The position numbers and the translations under genes are program-made. A stretch of DNA of 64,000 nucleotides, from positions 6,200,001 through 6,264,000 of the forward strand of contig NZ_CP036401.1 of assembly GCF_004322755.1 (NCBI RefSeq), written 5' to 3'. This document shows, one piece after another, positions 1 to 8,114 of this stretch. Positions within the stretch are counted from its first letter, which is position 1. Each line of letters opens with the position of its first letter. The DNA comes from Pseudoduganella albidiflava. GTDB taxonomy: Bacteria > Pseudomonadota > Gammaproteobacteria > Burkholderiales > Burkholderiaceae_D. The notes beneath the pieces were generated by a model that worked only from the letters and a program-made list of their open reading frames with translations, was not told the origin of the DNA and did no database searches.

Positions 1-257
1 AGCTGCCGGCCCTGGGCCCGGTTGTCGACCACGGCGCGCAGCCAGGCGCTTTGCTGGCCGGAGTGGCGGGCATAGTGCTTGTACGTGCGGCCCATCGAGC
101 AATCGAGGCCGAACAGCGTGCGCAGCGCATCGAGCAGCGTGGTCTTGCCGGAGCCGTTCTGGCCGGCGATCGTGATGATCTTGGCGTCCAGCGGAATGTT
201 CTTGATGCGTTGCCAGTAATCCCAGTGGACCAGCTCCAGCGATTTGATGTGAAACAT
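1..257 (-). CDS. SMC/MukB-like ATPase, N-terminal fragment
   Basis: Only the first 85 codons lie in the window; the gene runs off the left edge. The start ATG is at 257, three bases after the stop of the upstream gene. Residues 32-40 read GQNGSGKTT, a Walker A P-loop of the ABC/SMC type, preceded by a short beta-rich segment containing HIKSLELVHW, the usual N-terminus of SMC, RecF and MukB heads. With a MukF-like and a MukE-like gene directly upstream, the most likely identity is the SMC subunit of a MukBEF, MksBEF or Wadjet-type condensin. The ATPase would bind DNA and extrude loops. The coiled coil, hinge and Walker B lie outside the window, so the exact subfamily cannot be settled here. 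Confidence 0.6.
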   Translation of the reverse strand, partial: MFHIKSLELVHWDYWQRIKNIPLDAKIITIAGQNGSGKTTLLDALRTLFGLDCSMGRTYKHYARHSGQQSAWLRAVVDNRAQGRQ

Positions 258-260
258 GCG

Positions 261-1088
261 TCAGCTCCGGTTCTCGGTATCGTTGGCGCCGTCGTTGGCG
301 CCCTCGTTGGCGTCTTGGTCGGCGTCAGTGTTGGCGGAAGCGGCGGCGTCGCGGATCGCGGCGGCCACTTCGTCTTCGGCGGCGGGATCGGCCGCGCTGT
401 CATCCACGCTGGCGGTGTCGTTGGCGGCGGCAAGCACGGCGCGCGGGATATGCACGACCTGCGCCGGCGCGCGCTTGAACACTTCGGCCAGCGCGCCGTT
501 GATGATGCGTTCCTTCAGCAGGTCGGTATCCATCAGCAGGTCGAGCAGCGGGCCTTCGACGAGGATGTCGCCGCGCCGCTCGATGAAGCCCAGCTTCGAC
601 AGGATGCCCAGGTTCATGTCCATGCGTGTCTTCTTGCCCAGCTTGTCGCCGAAGTCGGCCAGCAGCGCCTTGTACGGGATGCCGATCGACGTGTCTTCGG
701 CGCGCGGTACCGGCTTGTCATTGCCGAACATGTCGTTCTGGTCGTCATCGGCGTGCTGGTGGGTTTCCTGCCGCTCGCGCTTGGGCAGGATGATCAGCGC
801 CCACAGCACCACCAGCAGCGCCACGCCGTCGCGGGCCAGGCCGAAATTGTTGTTCTGCCATGTGTCGCGCGCGCCGAAGATCTTCGGTTCGATCGCGCGG
901 TGCAGCGCCAGCGTGACGTGGTCCGCGTAGACATTGTCCAGCAGCTTCAGGCCGGTGGCGAGCAGGCGCGCATCGACTTCCTGGCGGAACTGTTCGTCCG
1001 ACAGCGCGCGTTTCACGAGGCGGTCGTCGCGGCGCAGCGTCTGGTGCGTCAGCAGGCGGGCGATCAGAATCTGGGAATCGTCATTCAT
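261..1088 (-). CDS. MukE/MksE-like condensin accessory subunit (predicted)
   Basis: A 275-aa protein, second in a three-gene leftward unit, 17 bp after the 457-aa gene and 3 bp before the SMC-like gene. Residues 1-115 are helical and hydrophobic (LLVVLWALIILPK near residue 95), followed by a second compact block (residues 130-200) that looks like a winged helix. Size and position match the kite subunits MukE, MksE or JetB, which bridge the kleisin and the ATPase heads. The C-terminal 60 residues are a low-complexity tail rich in Ala, Asp and Asn, coded by slipped GTTGGCG-type repeats. No diagnostic motif is visible, so the function rests on context and size. Confidence 0.45.
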   Translation of the reverse strand: MNDDSQILIARLLTHQTLRRDDRLVKRALSDEQFRQEVDARLLATGLKLLDNVYADHVTLALHRAIEPKIFGARDTWQNNNFGLARDGVALLVVLWALIILPKRERQETHQHADDDQNDMFGNDKPVPRAEDTSIGIPYKALLADFGDKLGKKTRMDMNLGILSKLGFIERRGDILVEGPLLDLLMDTDLLKERIINGALAEVFKRAPAQVVHIPRAVLAAANDTASVDDSAADPAAEDEVAAAIRDAAASANTDADQDANEGANDGANDTENRS

Positions 1089-1105
1089 TTTGTAACTCGC
1101 ATAAG

Positions 1106-2479
1106 TCAGCTCGCGGCCTTGTCGCCATCGTTCACATCGAGGGAGAGGCGGGCCAGGGTCATGGCGGCCACCTCCATGTCATCCAGCTGCACCATCATGT
1201 CGGTGGGCGCGAACTGCAGCGGCAGGCGCGCCAGTGCGGCGGTGGCGCCCTGCAGGCTTGCCTCGCCCTCGTCGCCCAGCAGCGGCAGCATCGACGCGCG
1301 GTAGGACGCCACCGCGAAGCTGGCCGGCAGCAGCGCTTCGTGCACGTTGATGTCCTTCGGCGATTCGTCGGCGATGCTGGGGAAATTGTTCAGCGTGGCG
1401 AAGTCGGACAGGCGCGCCAGCCAGTCATCGAGCTCGCGCTGCATGTCCTGGTCTTCGTTTACCGTCAGCGGCGCATCCTCGCCGGACGGCAGGCCGGAGG
1501 CGACGACGGCCACGCGCTCGGCCATCAGCTCGGTCTCGGCCACGTCGATCATCTCGGCCGGCGTGATGAACAGCGGCTTCACCGGCTGTTCGATGGCGTC
1601 TTCCGCCAGCGAAGCCAGATCCTGGTGCGCCAGCAGCCAGCGCTTGATGTCGGTCGTCGACAGGCCCGACTGGCCCAGGTGCACGCGCTGCCGCTCGATC
1701 TGGTTCAGCGCGCGCGAGAACATGCCCTGCATGTTCAGCAGCGAACTCTGGGCCCGGCCGATCGCCTGCGCGGCGCGGTGCGTGGCCGCATCGGCGTTTT
1801 CGTCGCTGGTGATGGCGCGCAGGATCTCGGAACCCTTTTCCACCCAGTCGCACGCGGTGTGCCATTTGGCCTGCGACTCGCGCAGGCGGAATTCGGAGCC
1901 GGAAGCGATGGCGTCGCGGAATTCGTCGGTCAGGTCGGTCAGGCGGCCCAGCAGGTGCTGCAGCTGTTCTGACGTGACGCCGCCCACCGCCTGCGCGCCG
2001 GCCACCTGCGACAGCAGGAAGCCCATTTCCGCTTCGTCGTGGTCCTGGCCCAGGGTCAGCAGCGCGTCGATCGAGGAGAGCACGTTGCGCGCCATCGGCG
2101 TCACGCGGTACACGCCCTGCTGCGCATCCCAGGCCAGCAGGCCGTTGGTGCGCAGGCGCATCAGCACCGTTTCCAGGCTTTCCGGCAGCAGGTAGGCCAG
2201 GCGCGTGTTGATGTCGGCGCGCGAAAACGCCGACGAGGTGGCGTCGTTGGCCAGCTCGCGCAGCACCAGCAGGCGCACCAGCACGCTCTCGAAACCGCCG
2301 TGGAACAGCGCCGTGAACACCTGCAGCAGCGGCTGCGCGCGCTTCAGGTGGAAGACTTGCTCGATCTCGTCGACGGACACGTGCGGCTGGAAATGCGCCT
2401 GCAGTGCCTGTTCGTGCTCAATGGAATTGTGTTCGGCAGCCGTGGCTGTGCTGGCTGCCGCATGTGCGGTATTACTCAT
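1106..2479 (-). CDS. MukF/MksF-like kleisin subunit (predicted)
   Basis: A 457-aa protein and the first gene of the condensin-like unit. After an Ala-rich start, residues 35-135 resemble a winged-helix dimerisation domain. A long helical middle (residues 160-290) and a C-terminal acidic and hydrophobic segment follow. MukF (about 440 aa) and MksF share this plan: an N-terminal winged-helix dimer, a helical linker that contacts the SMC neck, and a C-terminal winged helix that contacts the SMC cap. The gene order F-E-B matches MukFEB and MksFEB. No JetD or MksG nuclease gene is visible, but it would lie beyond the left edge. The fold is inferred from sequence character and operon order. Confidence 0.45.
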   Translation of the reverse strand: MSNTAHAAASTATAAEHNSIEHEQALQAHFQPHVSVDEIEQVFHLKRAQPLLQVFTALFHGGFESVLVRLLVLRELANDATSSAFSRADINTRLAYLLPESLETVLMRLRTNGLLAWDAQQGVYRVTPMARNVLSSIDALLTLGQDHDEAEMGFLLSQVAGAQAVGGVTSEQLQHLLGRLTDLTDEFRDAIASGSEFRLRESQAKWHTACDWVEKGSEILRAITSDENADAATHRAAQAIGRAQSSLLNMQGMFSRALNQIERQRVHLGQSGLSTTDIKRWLLAHQDLASLAEDAIEQPVKPLFITPAEMIDVAETELMAERVAVVASGLPSGEDAPLTVNEDQDMQRELDDWLARLSDFATLNNFPSIADESPKDINVHEALLPASFAVASYRASMLPLLGDEGEASLQGATAALARLPLQFAPTDMMVQLDDMEVAAMTLARLSLDVNDGDKAAS

Positions 2480-2596
2480 CGCGCTCCGGGGTTCTGGGCG
2501 CCCTGCTGCTTAAACCTTCAACGGCTTGCGAACTCAGGCGGGGACGTGAGTATACCAGTTCCAGCTAGCAAAACCGTTACCGGCGGCAAGGCAATC

Positions 2597-2820
2597 GTTG
2601 CCCGGAAAATGGGGACGGACCCTATTTTTGAGGAAATCGTGCCGCTGGTGTCGGACACCACCAGGTGTCGGACACCGGTTTTTGCCGGCAAATTGGCGAT
2701 TTTTCAGCACAAACCGATGTCCGACACCGAAAAGAAGGTGTCCGGCACCAGGATTTCGGCACTGTGGCCATTTTTCTGCTTTTATTGCCCGGAAAATGGG
2801 GTCCGTCCCCATTTTTCCGG
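2597..2820. repeat. cluster of GTC-N-GAC palindromic intergenic repeats
   Basis: The gap 2480-2826 holds no gene. It contains GGTGTCGGACACC at 2647 and again at 2664, GATGTCCGACACC at 2716, and GGTGTCCGGCACC at 2737. These are bracketed by two copies of CCCGGAAAATGGGG, at 2601 (followed by ACGGACCC) and at 2788 (followed by TCCGTCCCC). Related motifs recur at 28685-28720 and 63011-63045. This is the pattern of REP-like palindromic repeats. The outer pair may form a larger terminator-like fold. Confidence 0.7.
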
Positions 2821-2826
2821 CAACTT

Positions 2827-3573
2827 TTACTTTTTCACCACCCTGTCAAGTAGTTGCTCGAAGGAATCACCGTCTTCTTCCATGAACACCAGGCGCACCG
2901 GATACCATTCCAGCGACGGCGCCAGCCACAGGTCCACCTGCTGGCCCTTGCCCTTCGGCGGCGCCTTGCTGAAGTGGACGGCTTTCACGTCGCCGACGCC
3001 GGTCTTGACCGTTTCGGTGCCCACCACCTTGAAACTCCAGGTATCGGCGTTGCGCCGGCCGACCACGTAGAACTTCCATTCCGAGCCGGGCACGAATTTC
3101 TGCGGCGTGGCGCGGGCGATGGCGGCCAGCTGCCAGGGCGCGCTGCTGCGATCCTGTTCGCCGCCGTGGATCGGCACCGTGTTGTCGCTGTCGGCCAGGT
3201 CGATGGTTTTCGCATCGCGCCGGAAGGTCGTGGTGCCGGCACCCTTGCGGATGCGCTTCTCGTAGTAGGTGTCCGGCGCCAGGCCCCAGGCGTCGACCGT
3301 GCCTTCGCTGCGGTATTCGAGCACCTTGCCGAACATGCCGGAGCGGGCTTCCGTCACCAGCGTGTACTTGCCGCCGCCCTGCTGCCAGCCGATCGTGCCG
3401 TTGCCGGACAGCGGGATGCCGTGGCTGCTGGCCTTGACCGTGTAGCTCAGCTCCGCCGATGGCGGCAGGTCGAACTTGTACTTCACCGCCGGACGCTCGT
3501 CCTGGGCGGCCGCCGGGAGCGACGCTGCGATCAGCCAGGCCGCCAGCACGGCACGGTACGGGATATGTTTCAT
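2827..3573 (-). CDS. DUF3108 domain-containing periplasmic protein
   Basis: A 248-aa protein with a clear signal peptide (residues 1-23, positive start, hydrophobic core, cleavage after AAA). The mature part is beta-rich and resembles the DUF3108 family (YLVTEARSGMFG-like strands, a late LPLGQ-type region replaced by KGKGQQVDLWLAPS). Such proteins are predicted beta-barrel or clamshell folds in the envelope; their role is unknown. It lies 12 bp downstream of a second DUF3108 gene, so the two are almost certainly cotranscribed and arose by duplication. The family assignment comes from the residue pattern and the matching neighbour, not from a search. Confidence 0.7.
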   Translation of the reverse strand: MKHIPYRAVLAAWLIAASLPAAAQDERPAVKYKFDLPPSAELSYTVKASSHGIPLSGNGTIGWQQGGGKYTLVTEARSGMFGKVLEYRSEGTVDAWGLAPDTYYEKRIRKGAGTTTFRRDAKTIDLADSDNTVPIHGGEQDRSSAPWQLAAIARATPQKFVPGSEWKFYVVGRRNADTWSFKVVGTETVKTGVGDVKAVHFSKAPPKGKGQQVDLWLAPSLEWYPVRLVFMEEDGDSFEQLLDRVVKK

Positions 3574-3585
3574 GTTATTCCTTGG

Positions 3586-4716
3586 TCAGCTTGCAGGGCG
3601 CAGGATCTTCGTGACGGTCTGCGTTGTCACGGCGCCGCTGCGTTCCGTATTGCGGATCTGCACGGGATACCAGTCCAGGCCAGGGGCCAGCCAGATATCG
3701 AGCCGCGCGTTGTAGCTGCCGGGCCGCGGCGGGCGCGCCAGGCGCCACGTCACGAGCCGGCCCATTTTCGTTTCCAGCTCCTCCTCGCCGACCAGCACGA
3801 AGCGGTACACGGTGGCTTCGCGGTCTTCGCCCACCTGGATATCGATATCGCTGCCGAACTGGTTGACGTCGCCGCGGCCGATCGCGGCAAGCTGGAATGG
3901 CACGGTGGCCTTGTCCTGCGCGCCGGCCGCCATCGGCACCGCGGCCGTGCTGGCCGAGAACGTGATGCGCTTGCCCTCGTGGTCGAAGTGCGTGGCCGTC
4001 ATCGCGCGGCTGCGGCGCTTTTCCGTCATCTTCACGGGGGCGATGCCGCCGTCGTCGATCGTGCCCTCGCTGGCCAGTTCCAGCAGGCCGACCCGCGCCA
4101 CCAGCACGCTGATGCCGACATCCAGGCCGACCTTGTACGTGCTGCCGTCGGTCTGCCAGCGCATGTCCGCGCTGCCGCTCCATTTCGTGCCATCCGCGTC
4201 GGTCCGGTTCACTTCCAGCTCGAAGGTCGCGCTGGGCGGCGGATTGACGCGGAACCGCCGGCCTGGCATCGGTTCGGCCGCCGCGGCCGGCGTGCTGTCG
4301 GCCGCCGATTGTACGTCGGCAGGCCGCGGCGCAGCGCCGCCTTGCACCGGCGGTGCCACGAGATCGACTGGAACGGGAGCCGCCACCACGGCCGGCACCG
4401 GCCCGGCCACCGGCTCCGGCACCGGCTCGGGAACCGGGTCGGCCGGCGCGGCGATCCGCGACGCGGACGGCACCGGCGGACGCGGACTGGCTGGCGCAGG
4501 GGCCGGCACGGGCGCCTGCCGCGGCGGGCTCGCCACCCGCGCCGGCAGCGCCGGCCGCAATTGCGCGCTGACCTTCATCGGCACCTGTTCCCGTGGCGTA
4601 TCGGCCGTGCCGATGCGTGCCGCCAGCCAGCCGATCGTCACGTAGTGCAGCGCCACCGTGGCCGCGCACAGCACCAGCGCGCGGCGCCGGCGGGAAAGAA
4701 AGGAAACGATCGTCAT
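3586..4716 (-). CDS. membrane-anchored DUF3108 domain-containing protein
   Basis: A 376-aa protein. Residues 1-35 hold an Arg-rich start and one membrane segment (LVLCAATVALHYVTIGWLAA). Residues 45-150 form a long Pro/Ala/Val linker typical of a periplasm-spanning tether, reminiscent of TonB. Residues 155-376 match the downstream DUF3108 protein in pattern (ADMRWQTDGSTYKVGL, APGLDWYPVQIRNTE). The layout suggests an inner-membrane-anchored envelope protein. The start ATG at 4716 fits the membrane segment. An overlapping longer frame covering 3575-4828 is a shadow caused by high GC. The function is unknown; shared transcription with the shorter paralogue suggests a joint role. Confidence 0.7.
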   Translation of the reverse strand: MTIVSFLSRRRRALVLCAATVALHYVTIGWLAARIGTADTPREQVPMKVSAQLRPALPARVASPPRQAPVPAPAPASPRPPVPSASRIAAPADPVPEPVPEPVAGPVPAVVAAPVPVDLVAPPVQGGAAPRPADVQSAADSTPAAAAEPMPGRRFRVNPPPSATFELEVNRTDADGTKWSGSADMRWQTDGSTYKVGLDVGISVLVARVGLLELASEGTIDDGGIAPVKMTEKRRSRAMTATHFDHEGKRITFSASTAAVPMAAGAQDKATVPFQLAAIGRGDVNQFGSDIDIQVGEDREATVYRFVLVGEEELETKMGRLVTWRLARPPRPGSYNARLDIWLAPGLDWYPVQIRNTERSGAVTTQTVTKILRPAS

Positions 4717-4813
4717 GCCCCCTAGTGTAAACGCTTCCGTTTTTTGCCGGCGATGGTGTCAAATCTGCTACGCTAGGCGCCGAAGGTACCCACCAAAGCT
4801 TTGGAGACATGCC

Positions 4814-5560
4814 ATGAGCACACCGCAAATGTCCAACATCCCCGGCGCGGCCGTGATGACGGACACCCTGGATTTCGTGAAATCGCTGTGGGGCAGCATG
4901 GGCGTTCCCGGCCTAGCATCGCCCACGCTGTCGCTGGATGAGCTGGACAAGAAGATCAACGACCTGAAGGCCGTGGAAGCCTGGCTGAACCTGAATGGCA
5001 CGATGCTGCGCAGCAGTATCCAGGCGCTGGAAGTCCAGCGCGGCACGATTGCAACCCTGAAGTCGATGGGCCAGAGCCTGGCCGACTCGATGCAGCAAAA
5101 GCCGGGGCGCCCGGAAAAAACGCTGTTCGACGCGAATCCCTACGCGGCCGCGTTCTTCAACCAGTTCGAGCCCGCCAAGGTCACGCCGAGACCGGCCCCG
5201 CCACCGGCGCCGCGGCCGGAAGCGAAACCCGAGGCCAGGGCGCAGCCGAAGCCGGCGGCCAGTACGGAAGGCAAGCCCGCCGAGGATGCGCCACCGAAGC
5301 CCGACCTCGCCGCGGCGGCGGCCGCACAGATGGCCAACCCCGCCATCTGGTGGAACATGCTGCAGGAACAGTTCAAGCAGGCTGTCTCCACCGCGATGAC
5401 GCCGGAGGCGAAGCCGGCACCGGCAGCCGCCAGCGATGGCGCCCCTGCCGCCGGTGCGGGCGAGGCAGCGGAAGCCGGGCCGGGACAGGAAGCAAAACCC
5501 GACAGCGCCGGCACGGCCCGCAAGGCACCGGCGCGCAAGACGGTGCCGAAGAAGGAATAG
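4814..5560 (+). CDS. phaM: PhaM-like polyhydroxyalkanoate granule-associated protein
   Basis: A 248-aa protein. The ATG at 4814 follows a GGAGA box with correct spacing; an upstream in-frame extension has no ribosome site. The N-terminal 90 residues (DTLDFVKSLWGSMG, LDELDKKINDLKAVEAWLNL, LRSSIQALEVQRGTIATL) match the PhaM family of Burkholderiales. PhaM activates PHB synthase, attaches PHB granules to the nucleoid and helps partition them. Residues 115-175 are Pro/Ala/Lys-rich. The C-terminus ends in a basic APARKTVPKKE-type tail, which in PhaM proteins contacts DNA. The gene is monocistronic and convergent with the response regulator gene, 18 bp away. No pha synthase genes lie in the window. 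Confidence 0.85.
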   Translation: MSTPQMSNIPGAAVMTDTLDFVKSLWGSMGVPGLASPTLSLDELDKKINDLKAVEAWLNLNGTMLRSSIQALEVQRGTIATLKSMGQSLADSMQQKPGRPEKTLFDANPYAAAFFNQFEPAKVTPRPAPPPAPRPEAKPEARAQPKPAASTEGKPAEDAPPKPDLAAAAAAQMANPAIWWNMLQEQFKQAVSTAMTPEAKPAPAAASDGAPAAGAGEAAEAGPGQEAKPDSAGTARKAPARKTVPKKE

Positions 5561-5578
5561 CGCCCGCGCCGCGGCAGC

Positions 5579-7312
5579 TTATTCTCCGGCCGCGGCCGGC
5601 GTCTCGGCCGCGCTGTCCGCACTATTCGCACTATTCGCACTATCGACGGCATCCCGGCGCCGCGGCACCAGTTCCTGCAGCTGTTCGACCAGCTGCGCGA
5701 ATCGCTGCTGCCCGGGCGCCAGCGCATCCACGTGCATCAGCACGCCGTTCGCCTCGATCATCAGTTCTTCGCTGTAGCCCTGCTGCTGCATCAGGTTGAT
5801 CAGCATCTGCGCCGAGTTGAACAGGATGCGCATATTGTCCGGCAGGCGTTCGCGCGATGCCCGCATCCACGCCACCGCATCGCCGAGCCGGCCGGTCTTC
5901 CACAGCAGCGCGCCCTGGTTCATCATCTCCGACGCTTCCTTGCGCGCCGCGGCGATCAGGTCCACGCCCTCCTCGCTCATGCGCGCCTTGTCGAAGATCT
6001 TCTGCACCTCGTCGAGCAGCACGGCGTTGTCGTGGTTGTTGCGCACCACGTGGCACAGCAGCTCCACCGGCGCATCCTTGACGCCGACCGCGAACAGCAG
6101 CGTGGCCATCTCGATGCAGGTGGCGGTGTGCGGGCGCTTCGGTTCCGCTTCCAGCATCGCCTCGAGCTGGTCGCCGGACTTGCGCGCCCTGCGGTAGTCG
6201 CCGCTCTCGTGGTACACCAGGCCCTCGGTGACCTTGCTGCGCAGCTGGACCACCTCGCCAGGGAAATCGCGCTGCGCGATGGCCAGCAGCCGCAGCGCCT
6301 CCTTGGTGTCGTTCTTCATGCCGCACACGCGCGCCATGCCCAGGTAGGCGTCGACCGTGCGCCGGATCGAGTATTCGCCGATGGCCAGGCACTTGCGGAA
6401 CGCATGCTCGGCCAGCTGCACGTTGCCGATGCGCAGCGCGGCGTTGCCCAGGCTGCGCTGGCGCGGCACCGAGTTCGGCGACAGCTTGGCGGCCTTTTCC
6501 AGCACGCCGCAGGCATCCTCGTGGCGGCCCAGCAGCTCCAGCGACGCGGCCAGCTGGTCGTAGGCATCGATATAGAAACGGTTTTCGGCGATCACGCCCT
6601 GGAACATCTGGCGTGCCGCCTCGTGGTCGCCATTGGCCAGGCGGATCTTGCCCAGGCCGGTGCGCGCCCAGTTGTACTCGCGCTCCTCGAGCAGCCGCTC
6701 ATACACCACGCGCGCCTTTTCCGGCTCGCCCGCCTTCAGCAGCAGGGCCGCCTTCATGCGCATCAGGTCGATCTCGTGCACCTTGTGGCGCTCGATCTGC
6801 TCGTCGCACAGCCGGGCCGCGCGCAGGTAATCCTTGTCGATGTACGCGGCATCGATCTGCTGGAAGACCTGCTTCTTGTGCCATACGCGGTTCAGGCGCG
6901 TCAGCAGCACGCCCTCGGTGATCGGCTTGATGATGTAGGCGTCCGGCTGGTGCTCGGCCGCGCCCATCACCGATTCCACGCTTTTCTCGGCCGATACCAT
7001 CAGCCACACGCTGCTGGGCACCATCAGGTTGCGCACGCGCGCTTCTTCCAGTACCTGCTGGCCATTCTTGCCTTCGCCCAGGTTGAAGTCGCACAGCACC
7101 ACGTCGTAATGGGTGCGACCGAGCAGCGTCATCGCCTCGCCGCCGGAGGAAGCCTGGTCGATGTGCCGGGCGCCGATATTGCGCAGCGATTCGCGCAGCA
7201 GTTGCCGGATGCCGACGAAATCGTCGACGATCAGGTAGCGTTTTTCGCTCCACTCGACGCCGGAGATTTCAGGCACCGGCGCGCCGCTTGCCGTGATGTA
7301 GGTACTGGTCAT
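5579..7312 (-). CDS. response regulator with C-terminal TPR repeats
   Basis: A 577-aa protein. Residues 25-145 are a receiver domain with the acidic pair D30/D31, phospho-acceptor D75 (VVLCDFNLG) and conserved K129-P130. Residues 150-560 are tetratricopeptide repeats (for example ARVVYERLLEEREYNWARTG and LGRHEDACGVLEKAAKLSPN). There is no DNA-binding or enzymatic output domain, so signalling probably goes through protein contacts. It is cotranscribed with the kinase gene 10 bp upstream. The C-terminus carries a SAN-SAN-SAD repeat coded by a 9-bp tandem repeat (CGCACTATT, 5620-5645), a likely slippage product. The partner and stimulus cannot be read from sequence. Confidence 0.85.
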   Translation of the reverse strand: MTSTYITASGAPVPEISGVEWSEKRYLIVDDFVGIRQLLRESLRNIGARHIDQASSGGEAMTLLGRTHYDVVLCDFNLGEGKNGQQVLEEARVRNLMVPSSVWLMVSAEKSVESVMGAAEHQPDAYIIKPITEGVLLTRLNRVWHKKQVFQQIDAAYIDKDYLRAARLCDEQIERHKVHEIDLMRMKAALLLKAGEPEKARVVYERLLEEREYNWARTGLGKIRLANGDHEAARQMFQGVIAENRFYIDAYDQLAASLELLGRHEDACGVLEKAAKLSPNSVPRQRSLGNAALRIGNVQLAEHAFRKCLAIGEYSIRRTVDAYLGMARVCGMKNDTKEALRLLAIAQRDFPGEVVQLRSKVTEGLVYHESGDYRRARKSGDQLEAMLEAEPKRPHTATCIEMATLLFAVGVKDAPVELLCHVVRNNHDNAVLLDEVQKIFDKARMSEEGVDLIAAARKEASEMMNQGALLWKTGRLGDAVAWMRASRERLPDNMRILFNSAQMLINLMQQQGYSEELMIEANGVLMHVDALAPGQQRFAQLVEQLQELVPRRRDAVDSANSANSADSAAETPAAAGE

Positions 7313-7322
7313 GGCAGGCGGA

Positions 7323-8024
7323 TCAGGGCAGGGTCAGGACAAAGCAGCCGCCGCCCAGCGGGCCGCCGTTCTCCAGGCGGATGCTGCCACCGCGCTGGCG
7401 CCGCTTGTGCATCTTCGCCACTTCGCTGGCGAAGAACAGCCCCAGGCCGCTGCTGTTGGTGAGGAAGTTGACGCCCTGCCCCACCACGGCGCCCGCTTCC
7501 AGCATCGATGGCGGGAAGCCCATGCCGTTATCCTCGACGCGGAATTCCAGCATGCCGTCGTGTTCGGCGATCGACAGGCGGATGCGGTCGCGCGTGTAGC
7601 GCACGGCATTGTTGATCGCGTGGCACAGCACGCCGATCACGAGGTCTTCATCCAGGGTCCACAGCAGCTCGTGGCTGAAGTCGAGGTCGAGCCGGATCTC
7701 CTTGGCGTCCAGCAGCACGCGCGACTGGCTGGCCACCTGGTGCACCAGCTCGCCCAGCGGCACAGTGACGGGCTCGAACGGATAGGTGGGCTTGCCCACT
7801 TCCTTGTACAGCGCCAGCAGCTGCATCAGGTTGTCGGACAGCCGGCGGGTCTGGTACAGCATGTGCGCCAGCTGCGGGTACGAGGCGTCCTGGTTCGCCT
7901 GCGGCGTCTTGCCGAGCAGGTTTTCCAGCGTTCCGCCCAGCACGCTGAGCGAATTCTTCATGTCGTGTACCGTGGAAGCCAGAAACACGAACAGCTCGGG
8001 CGAGCCGCCACGATCTTCCATCAT
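7323..8024 (-). CDS. sensorless histidine kinase
   Basis: A 233-aa cytosolic protein with no membrane or sensor domain. The H-box is HDMKNSL with the phosphorylated histidine at residue 20. The ATP-binding domain follows, with the N-box HAINNAVRYTRD, G1 box VEDNGMGFP and G2 box GLGLFFASEVAK. It is therefore a minimal HisKA-HATPase kinase. Two ATGs (8024 and 8021) are possible; a GGGG run lies just upstream. It sits 10 bp before the TPR response regulator, which should be its phosphotransfer partner. With no sensor, it may read a signal through another protein or act as a phosphatase. Confidence 0.85.
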   Translation of the reverse strand: MMEDRGGSPELFVFLASTVHDMKNSLSVLGGTLENLLGKTPQANQDASYPQLAHMLYQTRRLSDNLMQLLALYKEVGKPTYPFEPVTVPLGELVHQVASQSRVLLDAKEIRLDLDFSHELLWTLDEDLVIGVLCHAINNAVRYTRDRIRLSIAEHDGMLEFRVEDNGMGFPPSMLEAGAVVGQGVNFLTNSSGLGLFFASEVAKMHKRRQRGGSIRLENGGPLGGGCFVLTLP

Positions 8025-8114
8025 TACCCCGCAAAAGTTTCAGTAGGGCAATTATAGCCGTGAACCCGCATGAAATCAGGGTTTACCCGGGTTTCCCAAG
8101 GTTTTACGACAACG

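Noticed and set aside
1..2479. firm call of a Wadjet defence system
   Set aside because: The JetD-like nuclease that would decide it is outside the window, and the visible proteins fit MksFEB equally well.
2854..4725. 623-codon open frame on the plus strand across the two DUF3108 genes
   Set aside because: It is antisense to two well-supported genes, has no domain and is rich in Arg/His/Gly, as expected from a shadow frame in GC-rich DNA.
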